A stretch of 29,480 bases of DNA from Silene noctiflora (GCA_009801015.1 VHZZ01003823.1:56022-85501); one strand, 5' to 3'; shown: positions 11,736 to 23,016, counted from the first letter of the stretch. Numbers and translations: made by a program. The notes: generated by a model from the letters alone, not told the origin.

Positions 11736-12204
11736 TGATGTAAGGAGTCATAGCTAGATATTAATTAATGGGAAATATAGGAGGTTTGCTCAATTTACTT
11801 ACTAAATTTGAAAAAGGGACAATTAACTTAGAGTTACTAACGTACCATGTCGTCGTAAAACCTAATTTTTTTTGTACAAATGAGCGCATTTATGTCGCAG
11901 ATGATAATCGAACCCCAACTACATAACTAGGGTGTACAATAGAGCAATATAACCTGGAATGTATGCTTTCGTGTACTCCACTTAAAATTTTCCTAATTTT
12001 GATTCAATCAAAATATTGTACAGAATTTGGGCGAAATGAACAGCCTACTTATCGCAATTGAATCACAATTCACAAACCTAAAACTCCGTCTCAATCGAAC
12101 TACGAACTCAAACTAACATTACAACACGAACTAATCACCGCAATCATATCAATACATAATTAATCAATCAATCAATCCAAAACAGAATAATCTTAAAACA
12201 AAGA

Positions 12205-12273
12205 CTCCCTCGGATTCAACAGATTCTTTACTTATATTAAAAAGACGTATAGAATCTGTTGTATCGGAGGGAG
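12205..12273. mobile_element. 69-bp CTCCCTC foldback MITE
   Basis: The ends CTCCCTC and GAGGGAG bracket inverted arms of about 24 bases (left arm includes ATTCAACAGATTCT, right arm AGAATCTGTTGTAT). The right flank is TA. The left flank is GA, so one target base has drifted. It lies just downstream, in transcription sense, of the inferred CHUP1 leader exon. Confidence 0.7.
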
Positions 12274-12309
12274 TAAAAAGTAATAAACAGAAGTAGAAAG
12301 AATGACGTA

Positions 12310-12510
12310 CCAAAGAACAATGAAAAGTCAAAATGTTACAGCTTTAAAATTGAAGAGAAAAGAGGAGAATAATAATGGAGGTCAAGTTGATAATAATGGA
12401 GGTCAAGTTGAAGAAGAATGGAGGGAGTGAGGAGAGATAGTGGGATTGAACAGTTGAAGCTCCAATGGAAGCTGAGGGAGAAGGGAAGTAGGCGGGGAGG
12501 AGAATTGTTC
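12310..12510 (-). other. Probable distal 5' UTR exon of CHUP1
   Basis: The minus strand here is strongly CT-rich (CTCCTCCCCGCCTACTTCCC, then CATTCTTCTTCAACTTGACC), as plant 5' leaders are. It ends at a strong donor, TTTG then GTACGT, at about 12310. It would pair with the acceptor at 7920. A perfect 21-bp tandem repeat (12370-12411) lies inside. The assignment is inference: no coding sequence is present to prove it. Confidence 0.4.
12370..12411. repeat. Perfect 21-bp tandem repeat, two units
   Basis: 12370-12390 and 12391-12411 are identical 21-base units (core AATAATGGAGGTCAAGTTGA). A third, degraded start (AGAATGGAGG) follows. Confidence 0.8.
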
Positions 12511-13632
12511 TTTAATTTTTGAACCGTTTTGGAATTTTCTGGTCAAATGTTTTTAAGGTCTACACTAGATTCTTACATAAACATCCAACGTTACTCAATT
12601 TAATCATCAAAAAATAACGGCTTGTCTAGTCACTTAATTCGTTATTCAATCTATCGATTTGGAATTTGGATCAGGTTATCATTGTGTCAATAAGGTTGGG
12701 GGTTAATAAGGTTTTGGCCGAGTCTAAAAAAAGTTAGAGAATTTATCGATTTGGATTAGGTCACCGTTAGTCACCTTCGGGAGTTTTAGTTTTGTGATCT
12801 TTTAGGATCTCGGGTCGAGTCGGCTTATTCAGGTTTAGCGGCTAGATATTTTACATATTCGACAATTTTCTTTTTTAAAAAAAAAAATATTATGACGTGT
12901 GTTGTTACGTGTAAAGAGTAAAGTTGGTATGAGATAAAAGCCGTTACATGGATCCATTCTTTACAATCACTTCATCCATTTTAGCAAAAGGTCCAAGTAT
13001 CCAACATTACATGAAAGCTTAATGACTCGGTTCATAATGAAAACTTGCATCTGTAAATTAGCATTCTTTGCAAGAACGATTTCATACATTTTTTCTCTCC
13101 ATGGTTTTTGAAACAGAATGCCTACCTAAATTAACGATTCATTCACATACCGGTTGAAAATTAAAAAAATATAAAAACGAATCCATTCAACTGATTCTTC
13201 TCCATCACCGTCGATAATATCCAAGTCGAGTTTTGGACAATGAGAGCAGAAACACCAATTTCAAACCAGACATTAACTAAACAAATGACAAACTTTGAGA
13301 CACAGTTACAGATAAAAAAAAATAACTTAATAATCACAAATGACAAGCTTATTTATAATTTACAACATTGAATAAATTCACACTCAGCAATTGAAAGATA
13401 ACCTTGTTTTGAACTGCTGACATCTGTTGGCCCATGGATGATTGTTGACACTTCACTGGAACATATGAACTCGAAAAAGAAGCCCAAAACCAGCTAAATA
13501 TACGACTGGATGCCCTAATTGGCTAATTACAATTATCCGGGATTCGGGATAAAGCACACATTAGTTTGGACTCGATACATTTGGCTGTTTGGTTAAAAGG
13601 AGACTTGTGAATACTCTCTCCTAAATTGCAAA
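12511..13632. other. Upstream flank of CHUP1 and 3' UTR side of DCP5
   Basis: This is the spacer between two genes read in the same (minus) direction. The part nearest 13632 should be the DCP5 3' UTR, and the part nearest 12511 the CHUP1 promoter. It is AT-rich with A/T homopolymers near 12870. No RNA gene or protein frame is supported. Confidence 0.5.
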
Positions 13633-16600
13633 TCAACCTTGAGTCGACGTACCACGACCTCTTCCCCTTCCTCTTCCACCATAGCCGTTTCCCCTCCCAG
13701 CATAGCTGTTTCCCCTCTCAACATAGGCGTTTCCCCTCCCAGCATAGCCATTTCCCCTTCCGGCATAGCCATTTCCCCTCTCAACATAGCCATTTCCCCT
13801 TCCAGCATAGCCATTTCCCCTCTCAGCATAGCCATTTCCCCTCCCAGTATAGCCATTATAAGCTCCACGGCCACGCCAACCATGACTCTGTCCACGACCA
13901 CCACGAGAACCCCCATATCTCACAGAGTCACCAAATGTCTGTAACCATGATTTATACAAGCAATTGAACATAAATTGTGTACATTTATCATCAAACAAGA
14001 ACGAAAAAAAATATAGCAACACATACCTCTACGTCTAGCTTCAACTGTTCGGAGAATTTTGTTCTTCCATTTTGAGAATCGTGATCAAGTGTATTGCATG
14101 AGAGGGAATCGAAGAAGTCATCTTTGTTATAGACAGGCTGAAGATAGAATAATATTTGGATATCACTGTAATGTTCAATTTTTTTGAAACTGACTACAAC
14201 CCAAATATATGTAGGGAGAATGAAGAATTATGTTAAACTTTAGCATGGCAATCAACGAACATTCCAGGTATACCTTAGCTTCAATTTGTGGCTGCTCCTT
14301 TGTACCTTCCGCTTCAAAACCATTGCCGCGGTCAACTGAACCTTCTTCCTTGGTGACTGACTTGTTACTCCCCAGATGGCCCCACACTTCATCCTTATTG
14401 AACTTTTCATTCATTGCCACGAAATCAAAGTCCTCCGCAAATCTTGTTACTACATGTGAGTTCTGCACAAGAGGGGATAATTAAACTTCTATTTGACTTT
14501 CAATGAGAAAATAATATTTCCAAACCCATCAACCCAGTACTTTAAAAGCTCCTGCCGAAGGTGAGGTAAGGGGTTAAGATGCATGCAGGCTTAGCCTTGT
14601 GTTTGGAATACACAGGGGCTGTTTTCAGATGCATGACAAAAACAGTGACATTGTTTCATCTGACTACTACTTAATACTCCGTAATACAAGAAGTGCAAGG
14701 AAATTCAAAGATCCATTTCACTTCATTCCATTATGATTCAAAGACAGAATAATTAGTTTCTGGCTCTATAAAGACTGGAAAAAGTAGTTATTCAAACATC
14801 GTCAGAATACGATGAACTTCAGCAATCATTAAAAATTGCAGTTCTTGGCTTTTTGGTAGTAAAAGGTTCATCTTTGTAAAAATTATCATGAACATGACTT
14901 TGCCATGAATTTACGATTCAGCCACGTGTGTATAGGAAAGTTGTATGCAGTTAAGTCTGTTCAAAGTTTCAAATGCTAAGTTCAGATTGTTGAATCCTAC
15001 TCTTGCATGTTCTCTTCTATGGAAGAGATATACCGATACTAAAGACCACATAAAATATAAATATGAAATTAGTGGAAGGTTTGTCAAGCTCAAAAATCAA
15101 CAAATGGAGATATTTACCACATTTCCTCTCCCTCTTCCTCTTCCTCTTCCGCGCCCCCTATAGTTATAACTCTGGCGCTGTTGAGAAGGACCTTCATTAG
15201 GATTAGGCTGCAAATAAAAAAATTGCTCTGTCAGAAGATGGGAATGTTGCAAGCTACTTCTACGTGCAAATATGAGCCAAATCAACATATCTTACCAAAT
15301 TTATTCCCAAAAACTCAACTTAACAACATTAGTGGCTTAGGAAGGTTGTGAAAAAATGAAACAGAAAGAATTGTCAAAGAAAATAAACATTCAAAGTTCA
15401 AACAACTCGGAAAGAACAGTGCGACATATAAGATAATACAAAATAGGACATAGACCACTGTTTTAAAGATGGAAAATATTAAGGTTTACAAGCCTCAGTG
15501 TCGTAGAAGCCTAAGCAGACTATCACAGTGATGTGCCTCCAGCTTCTGAAAGTACCACTTCAAATAATAATTTTTCTTACTTTTTTTTTAAATATATTTT
15601 TACATAAATATGCTACACACTGAAAGCTTCATCTATCATCACTGTCGTGCGTGAGAGGTGGAAAGCCAGAAACATGCCACAATGACGAGGAAGCAGTGGA
15701 AAAGACGTTTCAGACTCGTATTTGTGCCGGAAATCCGAATATAATTTTCCACATGAGAGTACCAAAGGTTAAAGTTATAAAATCAAAATTTTAATCAAGC
15801 TTGCTGTTAACAGTGAAGGACATAGATTTAAGACTTTAAGAGTATAAGACAGGTCAGCACCTTATTGATATCCCTTGATGCTGGTGGCAGTGGTAAAATT
15901 GGTGGTTGTGCTTCCTTTGCTACTTCAGCTTTAGGCTCCAAAGATGGTGATGATGGCAGTTGAACAACTTCCACATCTTTGTGATTGCCTTGTGAAGATG
16001 AGGAGGACAAAGGTATTTGTCTGGTTTGCACAAGCTGATCAGGAGTAACCAATGAAAGAGTTGCAGGATCCATCCGGCTTGGAGCAGGAGAGCTAATGAT
16101 GGACGACGTTGTTTGAGACATAGTTAGGCCTGGGAAGCCCGAAATAGAAACAGCATTGACCTTATTAGAGACTGCTGACATAGTGGTACTAGAGACTACA
16201 GCTGAGATTTTCAACGGCGGTATTGATGGATTCATAGGTGTGGAAAGAAAACCGGAATTCGGAACCTTGGGAGCAGTTACGTTTGACAATGTTTCAGGTG
16301 CCAAACTAGTGGATAGAACAGGAGGCAAATTTGGTTGCGGGAAAGATGTTGATGACAAAATGGTGGAGTTCATAGTAGAGGTAACCAGGCTAGGAGGAAT
16401 CTCTGGCAAGCTTGGGCCAGCCAAATTTGCAGCTCCAGTTGACATGGGGGGATTAAATCCAGGATACTGCATTGGCTGCTGCAAGGTATGTGGCATAGAA
16501 AGTCCAAGGGGTGGTCGGAACAGATTCGGCTGTGCCAGCTGTGGAAGCCCATTTGGAGGTCCATAAAATCCAGGCCAATACATGGGCATAGCAAACGCAC

Positions 16601-19016
16601 CACCATTTGCACTTGGATGAGGTGATGGACCCCATGATCCTAAATTTCCACCAGGTTGATACAAAGGCTGGGGACTCGGAAAATTTGAACCAGGGTGCCC
16701 AAGCTGTGAAACATGAGTATTAGCAAATGTAGAGGATGCACCAACAGCAGGCAGTATATTAGTTGATGTGGCAGCAGGAGGAGGATAATGCGACTGCAGA
16801 ATGGACCCGGAATCAGATGACGAACTTTCTTTGGATATAATACAAATAAAACACCGTGAGTTCTCAAACCTGGATGATAGCTGGGTCATTGTCAATTGAC
16901 GACGATGATGCTGCAGGCTGAACAGGAGGTGATGATTTCACCTGTAAATCCTGCAGATTGACATTGAAAAAGCGAACATAGTAACAAAAATCAAATATAT
17001 GGCAAGCTTAAGTTGAATTAACAGTATATTACTAACTCTACGAATCGTACCCAGTAATCCCACGACTAAGCCAGTGCAAAATAGATGAACCAGCAAACAC
17101 AGCAATGTATAACGCAAATGTCAATGTTTTAGAAACCATTCACCCTAAATTCGTCTGGTTAAGAAAACTACCTGCGGCCAGTGGAGTACTTTTCTAAATT
17201 CTACTTCTGGGCTCAGTGTGTTTAACAATTATTTCGTTGCTGAGAAATGAGGAAAGGAATTAGCATTTTAGACATCAGTAGAACAACAAACCAATAGACC
17301 GTCTCTAATCTTGCTTATCTAGCAGAAACGCTTGTGAACATCAGATCTAACCACATTCCAAATGAACACGCAATGGCTCCTCAAAAAAAAAAATGGCATT
17401 GGTAAATACTATATACCTTAATGTCAGTTCCACGAAAAAGTATATATTCATAAACTTTATCGCTTGCGGCAACCTGTGGACCATCCTTCTTTCTTCCTTC
17501 AGTTCCAAATGATCTTACTACAAAAAAATATATGTGTAGAGTGACGGTAAGTTGATTCTTAGGCAACTACTGATTTCTTCTTTTTCATAATCTATCATCA
17601 TGCATTTACGCACAAATCACTAAAGCAAGCAATTTAAGCTATTACAGTCTAAAACAGAAATTACTTAGGTAACAGCATCAACACATGAGTCATGAGTCGC
17701 GATTAGACGAGCATCTAAAAAGTAAACTCCAAAGAGTTGATTTTTCAAGTAAGAAAGAAATTGTTGCCTACAAGTTGACAGAAATGATGTCAAACTCCCA
17801 GAAGCATTTCCCACCCAAAGGTTAACATGAAGACAATGAAGGGTACACTAATTAATCTTTGTCAATTTGCTAACCTATTTCCCCCCGAGTCCTGACAGAC
17901 CTTAAACAAAAATTGGCTACGGTGGAAATGTTACTTCTGAAACTTTAAAGATCCCTAAGATGTAGCGAATATGTGCTGCCATAAAAGCATCAATTCCCAG
18001 CTCACAGATTTTTGTCGTGTTCTTCACACAATCACACCTAGCACAAATATGATGATGCTGAAACAAGTAATTAATCCAATATCTCTGATGCCTGAGCTGA
18101 GTGAGCTCCATCGATATAGTTACTACTTACTAGAACTACCTGAGTGCGAGCTATGATTATCCTTGCAAATCCCCGCTCATAGTAGCCTCATACATTCAAC
18201 ACAAGTACCAAGGAAAACAATGAATTAAGCTTACTACTCGGTGTGTTTTCCAACAAATCAATTATCGGAAGCTGGTATCTATTTTACAAGGATACACACC
18301 TTGCCATCACCAAATGACACTTCACGAAACACACACCTCAAAACTCAGTATGAAAACTCAACTGATACCATTGTGCGCACACACCATACATACAACAGCA
18401 CCGTTCCATATTACGCACCTCATTTACTGCTACTGAAATACACGTATGTTGGAGTACATACAACAGTCCAACACAAAACCAACCACAACCTCGATCATTC
18501 TACATACAAAATTCACATGTCTCCGTCGTAAGCGTGCAACAGCCTCCTTCCATCTCACGCGCTTCATTTAATCTCAGTCATACTAAGTCCAATCAGATAC
18601 ATAAAACCGTCTCACACAAGACTAACCGCAATTTCAATATCAATCATTCCGCATACGAAATTCACATTCCTCCCTTAACTATCACGATTAATAACCTAAT
18701 CCGATCATCTTTTTTCAAATAAATCCACATTTCATCAAACGATGAACTTCAAAAACTGTTAGTATAAGACAACAAAACATTAAATCACACATAAAACACT
18801 AACACAGCCGTACATCCATCAATAAACACTTATTTAATCACAAAATTGCGGAAATTGAAGAGAAATAGTACCGTTGCGGAGGCCGATACTGGATTCATTG
18901 GTATCGATACTGTAGAGAATTCCTTCATAACGAATCTCACTCTTAGAAGTCAAACTAATCAAGCTTCCGATGTATGAATCCGTAGACGACGTCGTTTTCG
19001 GAGGTTCAGCCGCCAT
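13633..19016 (-). CDS. DCP5: DCP5, LSM14/Scd6-type P-body protein
   Basis: This protein represses translation and helps decapping of mRNA in cytoplasmic P-bodies, working with DCP1/DCP2 and a DDX6-type helicase. Eight coding exons join in phase: 18872-19016, 17417-17517, 16870-16950, 15861-16793, 15118-15207, 14274-14462, 14027-14137 and 13633-13938 (1956 nt, 651 residues; the Arabidopsis protein has about 611). All introns are GT-AG. The LSm14 domain covers residues 14-82 ([20 protein letters not shown], then [12 protein letters not shown]). A Pro/Ser-rich linker spans 110-420, with [14 protein letters not shown]-rich stretches lie at 436-448. The DFDF box is at 458-481 ([20 protein letters not shown]), the FFD box at about 517-526 ([10 protein letters not shown]), the TFG box around 551, and a C-terminal RG repeat at 583-646. 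The start MAAEPP fits the family; an in-frame ATG further upstream is ignored. It is intact. Confidence 0.97.
13675..13842 (-). repeat. Coding 21-bp minisatellite (RGNGYAG repeats) in DCP5
   Basis: Eight consecutive 7-residue units of the form RGN-(G/A/S)-Y-(A/V/G)-(G/E) are encoded by 21-bp units. Units ending in Gly and in Glu partly alternate, which suggests growth by duplication of pairs. The array makes most of the C-terminal RG-rich tail. Confidence 0.9.
15208..15860 (-). other. DCP5 intron 4, no further feature
   Basis: This is a 653-base intron between exons 15861-16793 and 15118-15207. It contains AT-rich sequence and a T9 run near 15583. No transposon terminus or second gene was recognised. 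Confidence 0.6.
17518..18871 (-). other. DCP5 intron 1, no further gene
   Basis: This is the largest DCP5 intron (1354 bases), splitting the LSm domain after the GLRN block. It is AC-rich on the plus strand between 18240 and 18700, with open but low-complexity frames. Its only repeat-like item is an ACCGTCTCACACAAGAC motif at about 18606, common in dispersed hairpin repeats. No independent gene is supported. Confidence 0.6.
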
Positions 19017-20223
19017 GGAAAGGAAATCGACGGAGAATTGGGAAGGTAGGTGAAAGTTGGGGTTTTGTTGACTTCTTTTAAGAATTCGTGAGGTAATCAA
19101 GTACGGTGCCTGATTGGATTACTATGCTTTTTTTTTGCTTTTAGTTGTGTTTTTTTTTTTTTTTTTTTTTAAATGTTTTTGGAAAACTTACTTTTGGTCA
19201 ACTGTGAGGACCCAAGTAATCAGACCCAACACTCAGAATGATGACACAGACATGACTCGTAATTTGAATTGAGCCCAACCAAATAATCCGAGTATCCGAC
19301 TCGAAAATTATCATTTTTAGTTGACCATTATTTCTAAATAATTTGATAAGACCTGAAAATGCTCATCTCAAACACGACATCGTTAACCCGTTTTTCAAGT
19401 CTATTGACTAGGGTTAAATCTACAAGCTCTCAGTTTTGAGCTAATCATTTAAGTTTTAACTAGTAGGTGTGTGGGAGTTCGAATCGAATCGGACCAAACT
19501 TTTTGGACCGAAAACCACATAAAGGTTAAAAGATGGATCGAGGATCGGAACATATTAATATTAGTCTGACTTGATGGACCAGAAAAACGTGTGGACCTGA
19601 CCAGACCGGTCAAAACTCTCTAAAACGAAGACCAAATAAGGGTTAAAAGGTAGACCGATGACCAGACCATATTAATATTAGTTTAGCCTGGTTTGGACCA
19701 GAAAAATTAAAACTTAAGAATTTCGTAACAATCAAAATAAGAAACATTATTTTCATACTAGATTTAAGTGTATAATTACACATCTTATAATCCGGTTCGC
19801 AGTTCATTCGGTTTAACCCAAGATCGTACTGAAGAACAAAGCAGAGTAAATAGGTGGATCATGGACAGGACCACATAAAATACAGTCCGGTCTGGCCCAG
19901 TCTTCAGTCCAAACTCCAGACCACTAAGTGAACACCCTTAAGTAGGTGAACCGTTTGTTATTTTTGGCGTTGCTTTTGTAAAAAAGTGTGAACATTATAG
20001 TCATCCTGCCTAAACTTTAAAATTATACACGGTCGATGTGAGATTAAATCATCCAACTCACATTACTCCATACTTTATTTATAGTAGTATTTCATTGTAA
20101 ATAATCCTATGTTTATTAATAATTCATATACGGTAATACTTTAAAAAGAAAAACCGAAACACTAATTAATTTTAAAATGAAAAAGGTGAAAGTTCACAAT
20201 CCCAAATTTCATAATTTAGAACA
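19017..20223. other. DCP5 upstream region, no gene seen
   Basis: This stretch holds the DCP5 promoter, a T-run of about 21 bases at 19150-19170 and a diverged tandem duplication at 19509-19706. No coding frame is supported. The stretch 19710-20220 is plain AT-rich sequence. Confidence 0.5.
19509..19706. repeat. Diverged tandem duplication, period about 117 bp
   Basis: Two units (about 19509-19587 and 19625-19706) share AAGGTTAAAAG/AGGGTTAAAAGG, then CATATTAATATTAGT, then GGACCAGAAAAA, in the same order and spacing. Divergence is visible throughout. No gene lies here. Confidence 0.65.
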
Positions 20224-20225
20224 TA

Positions 20226-20506
20226 CTCCCTCTTATTCTCAATAAATGTCCCATTGTTAAAATGACACTAGAATTAAAAAAAGTGATTTAAATAATGTAA
20301 AGTATTGTAACAAGGGTAGTATAGTCATGAGTTGGATTAGTGTATTAATAAGATGGGTTAAAAGTGGTTTGGGTGGTAATAAGTGAAAAGTAGCAAGGGT
20401 AGTATAGTCATTTCATAAGAAAAAACATTACTAAAAATGGACAATGAGACATTATTGTGAATAAACGAAAATGAAAATTGGGACATTTATTGAGAATAAG
20501 AGGGAG
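20226..20506. mobile_element. Stowaway MITE, 281 bp, complete
   Basis: The left end begins CTCCCTCTTATTCTCAATAA at 20226 and the right end is its inverted copy finishing at 20506. The two termini match perfectly over 28 bases. Both flanks are TA (20224-20225 and 20507-20508), the target duplication of Tc1/mariner-type Stowaway elements. The interior is AT-rich and non-coding. Two AAGGGTAGTATAGTCAT copies, about 87 bases apart, form an internal direct repeat. Confidence 0.92.
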
Positions 20507-20508
20507 TA

Positions 20509-21124
20509 TGTAGTAGGTAGGAAGGCTCACGTTAAATTTTTCGCCCACGGATAAGCGGGTTATCAGGTTATCAGGCCTTTGTAATTCTCTAACATGTTTT
20601 GTTCATACCCGCTTATTTTATAAATCGGATGAATAATCTGAAGGGGATAACCGGACAACCCAAAAACAGCTCTAGTAGTGTGAACGCATTCTGTCATAGT
20701 CTTCCAAGATTCAAGTAATTGCTCCATCAAAGAGGGCTTTAGTAGTTACATTTCGTACTTCTTTTGCTTCTTCAAGATTTAAAGCACCTTGTGACTAAAG
20801 TCTTCAAATTCAAACCAATTATAAGCCTGTAATCTTTTCACATTAACAGTTGTCTAAAACGACCTTACACAAGTATTTTTATCGTGTAAAATATTTACGA
20901 AAAACACTTTTAATATGAGAGATATTACGCAATTTGTCGCTTACTATTAGAATTATTCAGACATTCAGTTCTTTCGTCAATGTTTCAAATAACAAGTGTA
21001 AATATTTCAAAATGTATTATTTTATAAAATTATTTTTCATCCTAAAATGCATAATTTTTCAAAACATTGTTTGATATTATCAGAAGCTACAACCCTTCGA
21101 AAGAATATTGAACTAATGGAATAT
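20509..21124. other. Intergenic, nothing recognised
   Basis: AT-rich sequence with a GGGTTATCAGGTTATCAGG motif near 20558. No frame, RNA gene or transposon end that can be supported. Confidence 0.5.
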
Positions 21125-21344
21125 AAATCTCACGTGATCAAAATCTTGTAGAGCATTCTTGGCCTGAGTCCATGCCTAATAGACTTCGAGCCTGTCATCC
21201 TCGGGTGACTTACCTGGTATACGTGGTTTGCAGGCTATCACATAAACCCGAGGGTTTACCCAGTGCACACCAAAGATAACGGCTGCGGGTTCCCTCGTCA
21301 AAAAGAAAATAATAATAATAAAATAAAATAAAATCCCACGTGAT
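21125..21344 (+). mobile_element. SINE-like insertion with target duplication
   Basis: A GC-richer segment begins about 21160 (TTGGCCTGAGTCCATGCCTA) and includes GAGCCTGTCATCCTCGGGTG, GGTTTGCAGGCTATCACATA and AACGGCTGCGGGTTCCC. It ends in an AATAATAATAAAATAAAA tail. Flanks 21125-21138 and 21331-21344 are AAATCTCACGTGAT and AAATCCCACGTGAT, 13 of 14 identical, as expected of a target-primed retroposon. The body resembles a repeat I have seen dispersed in dicot genomes (AACCCGCAGCCG on the other strand), recalled and not checked. Confidence 0.65.
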
Positions 21345-22380
21345 TCATAAAAAATACGGGTACAAACGATTAAAAAGTAAGTGACAACCCTTCTATGTAC
21401 CTTATAAGCATGTTGGTTTAGTTTTGCTTAAGATGAGTTTTCTATTTTTTAAGTTTAATTTTTCAAAAGTAGTTTTCAATAAGCATAAACATCAAAGTGA
21501 TACTTCTATTTTTATGGGGAAAAACATGGTATTTGAGTTTTTGAAAACCTACTATTAGCTTTTAAATTTATAAATATGTTTGGTCAAAAAATGTTTTTAA
21601 ATCCAAACACTTTAAAAGGTAATGTCAAACACACTAATGTCGTTTTAACTTACGGGAATATTGACCAAAAACTTTGAGAAAAATTAATTCGAATCTCAAT
21701 AAAAAAATAATTATTTCATACTTAATAATTTATAATAATATACTTTATCCGTTCCATTGAGGTGTTTACGTATTCCATTTTAAGTCGTTCCATTTGATTG
21801 TTTACGTTTTTATTTTTGAACAAGTTATGAGCTTGTAAATGACCAAAGTACCCTTGCTTTTAATGAATCCACTCTTTTTTACCCTTTTACAACGGTAATT
21901 CTCATTTCAGGCGAATTATTCCGTCTTAGTTCGTCCGCAAGTTTCAGACGGCCTTAATGACCATTTTTATAGTAAAATGTGACCATTTAACGACAAAATG
22001 TTGTAATTGGTGTTTGTTGTTCAAGTAATTTTTTATCAAAAATTGATCATATTTAGCTGTAAAAGTAAATAGATCATATATGGTCAGCTTAAAATCTTCG
22101 GACAAAAATAAATGTCTAAAGGAAGACCTATCTTTTCGACAATTTACAACATAACCCCATCTACTTTAAACTCTACTACATAACACAAACTTGTCATTGA
22201 TAATGTGGACTATTCGTCACAAGCTGAAAAATGGATAGTATCCTTCTCACAATTTGCCGTCCACTTGCCCTCCCACTTGCCTTATTGTAACAAGGACATT
22301 ATCCGTCTTCAACTTATAACGAAAATGTTCGTCACAAGCAAGTCGTTTTAACTACAAAAAACAAATGTAAATCAATAACT
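21345..22380. other. Intergenic, mostly plain AT-rich sequence
   Basis: Only two items stand out: a Stowaway-type end at about 21741 and TCACAAG motifs near 22217 and 22337 that belong with the hairpin at 22388. No gene is supported. Confidence 0.5.
21741..21850 (+). mobile_element. Stowaway-type MITE fragment
   Basis: TACTTTATCCGTTCCATTGA, then GTTTACG, then GTCGTTCCATTTGATTGTTT is a Stowaway-like terminus and subterminal region. No inverted partner was found on the right. Confidence 0.4.
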
Positions 22381-22387
22381 ACAAAAA

Positions 22388-22448
22388 GCTTGTGACGGAC
22401 TGACGGGTTACGTATTACCCACATAGGTAACCTGTCACAAGCTTGTGA
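22388..22448. repeat. AAGCTTGTGACGG hairpin repeat
   Basis: AGCTTGTGAC...GGTTAC (22388-22412) pairs with GGTAACCTGTCACAAGCT (22426-22443), with a small bulge. The right arm continues into the perfect palindrome TCACAAGCTTGTGA (22435-22448). The same core recurs at 24182-24256 and 25528-25623. Confidence 0.6.
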
Positions 22449-22914
22449 CGATGGATATCGGCCTCAATTGGACTGAAGAATATTAGACAATTGCACCCAC
22501 AAACATAAGAACGTGCGTGTGTGATAAGTATGTGATTTAGCAAAACTTGATTACAACTTAACCAATATATTTCACCTCAAATGTCATTAATTACGTTGAC
22601 GGTCTTAAGAAAATGAAACATTCCATATGCACAATTGCAAATACACACACAAATCTTCAAACAACAACAACAAAGATTAACTTTATTTAATTATTATGAC
22701 AAATAAACACAAATTCTTCCACCATTCAATTCACACCATATCTATCAATCTATAATCTAATCTATGACGGTACCAACCCACCCTTTCTTTTTGGCAATAA
22801 CTGCCAACCCACTTTTTTTAAGACACGAGGATTTGAGATTTCGTACCAAAACGGTACTTACATTTAGTAAACTTGACTAGCTACACCATTCATATTTGAA
22901 TGGGTTATAACTTA
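22449..22914. other. Intergenic, nothing recognised
   Basis: AT- and AC-rich sequence with an ACAACAACAACAAAG run near 22660. No coding frame or transposon end is supported. Confidence 0.5.
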
Positions 22915-23016
22915 CAACTAGGTTTACCATAGTTATAAAAGATGGTGCTTATCATCTGGGTTCAAATCGCTCTTCTGATTTCCTATATAGCAAAAAAAAA
23001 AAAAAAAAAAAAAAAA
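22915..23016 (+). mobile_element. Possible truncated SINE with poly(A) tail
   Basis: GGGTTCAAATCGC at about 22960 fits a polymerase III B box, and about 20 bases later a pure A run of 25 (22992-23016) begins. A convincing A box and a target duplication were not found, so this may be a 5'-truncated or unusually short element. Confidence 0.3.

Larger units (their letters stand above)
7921..12309 (-). other. Inferred CHUP1 5'-leader intron, transposon-filled
   Basis: There is no convincing coding frame over about 4.4 kb. The stretch holds a diverged SINE-like 3' end (8340-8390), a GGGTCGG tract (9009-9035), a hairpin MITE (10585-10664), a Stowaway-like end (from 11410), a tRNA-derived SINE on the minus strand (11527-11735) and a 69-bp CTCCCTC hairpin (12205-12273). 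Between these only AT-rich sequence is seen. It is called an intron because an acceptor at 7920 faces a GTACGT donor at about 12309. Confidence 0.45.

Noticed and set aside
13675..13842. Regular 21-bp repeats that could look like a CRISPR-type array
   Set aside because: Units are contiguous with no unique spacers and lie in frame inside the RG-rich tail of DCP5.
13593..13967. Several overlapping open frames on both strands with repeated Met/Gly or His/Phe patterns
   Set aside because: All arise from reading the DCP5 minisatellite in other frames.
15828..15860. Continuation of the large DCP5 exon frame to a stop past 15861
   Set aside because: A GT donor after DINK and family continuity into the PNPNEG...RGRG exon show that this is intron read-through.
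18241..18722. Two adjacent plus-strand frames rich in Thr, His and Asn
   Set aside because: They lie inside DCP5 intron 1 and reflect AC-rich low complexity.
19017..19100. Upstream in-frame ATG extending DCP5 by 28 residues
   Set aside because: The extension has no family similarity, and the MAAEPP start gives the usual short lead into the LSm domain.
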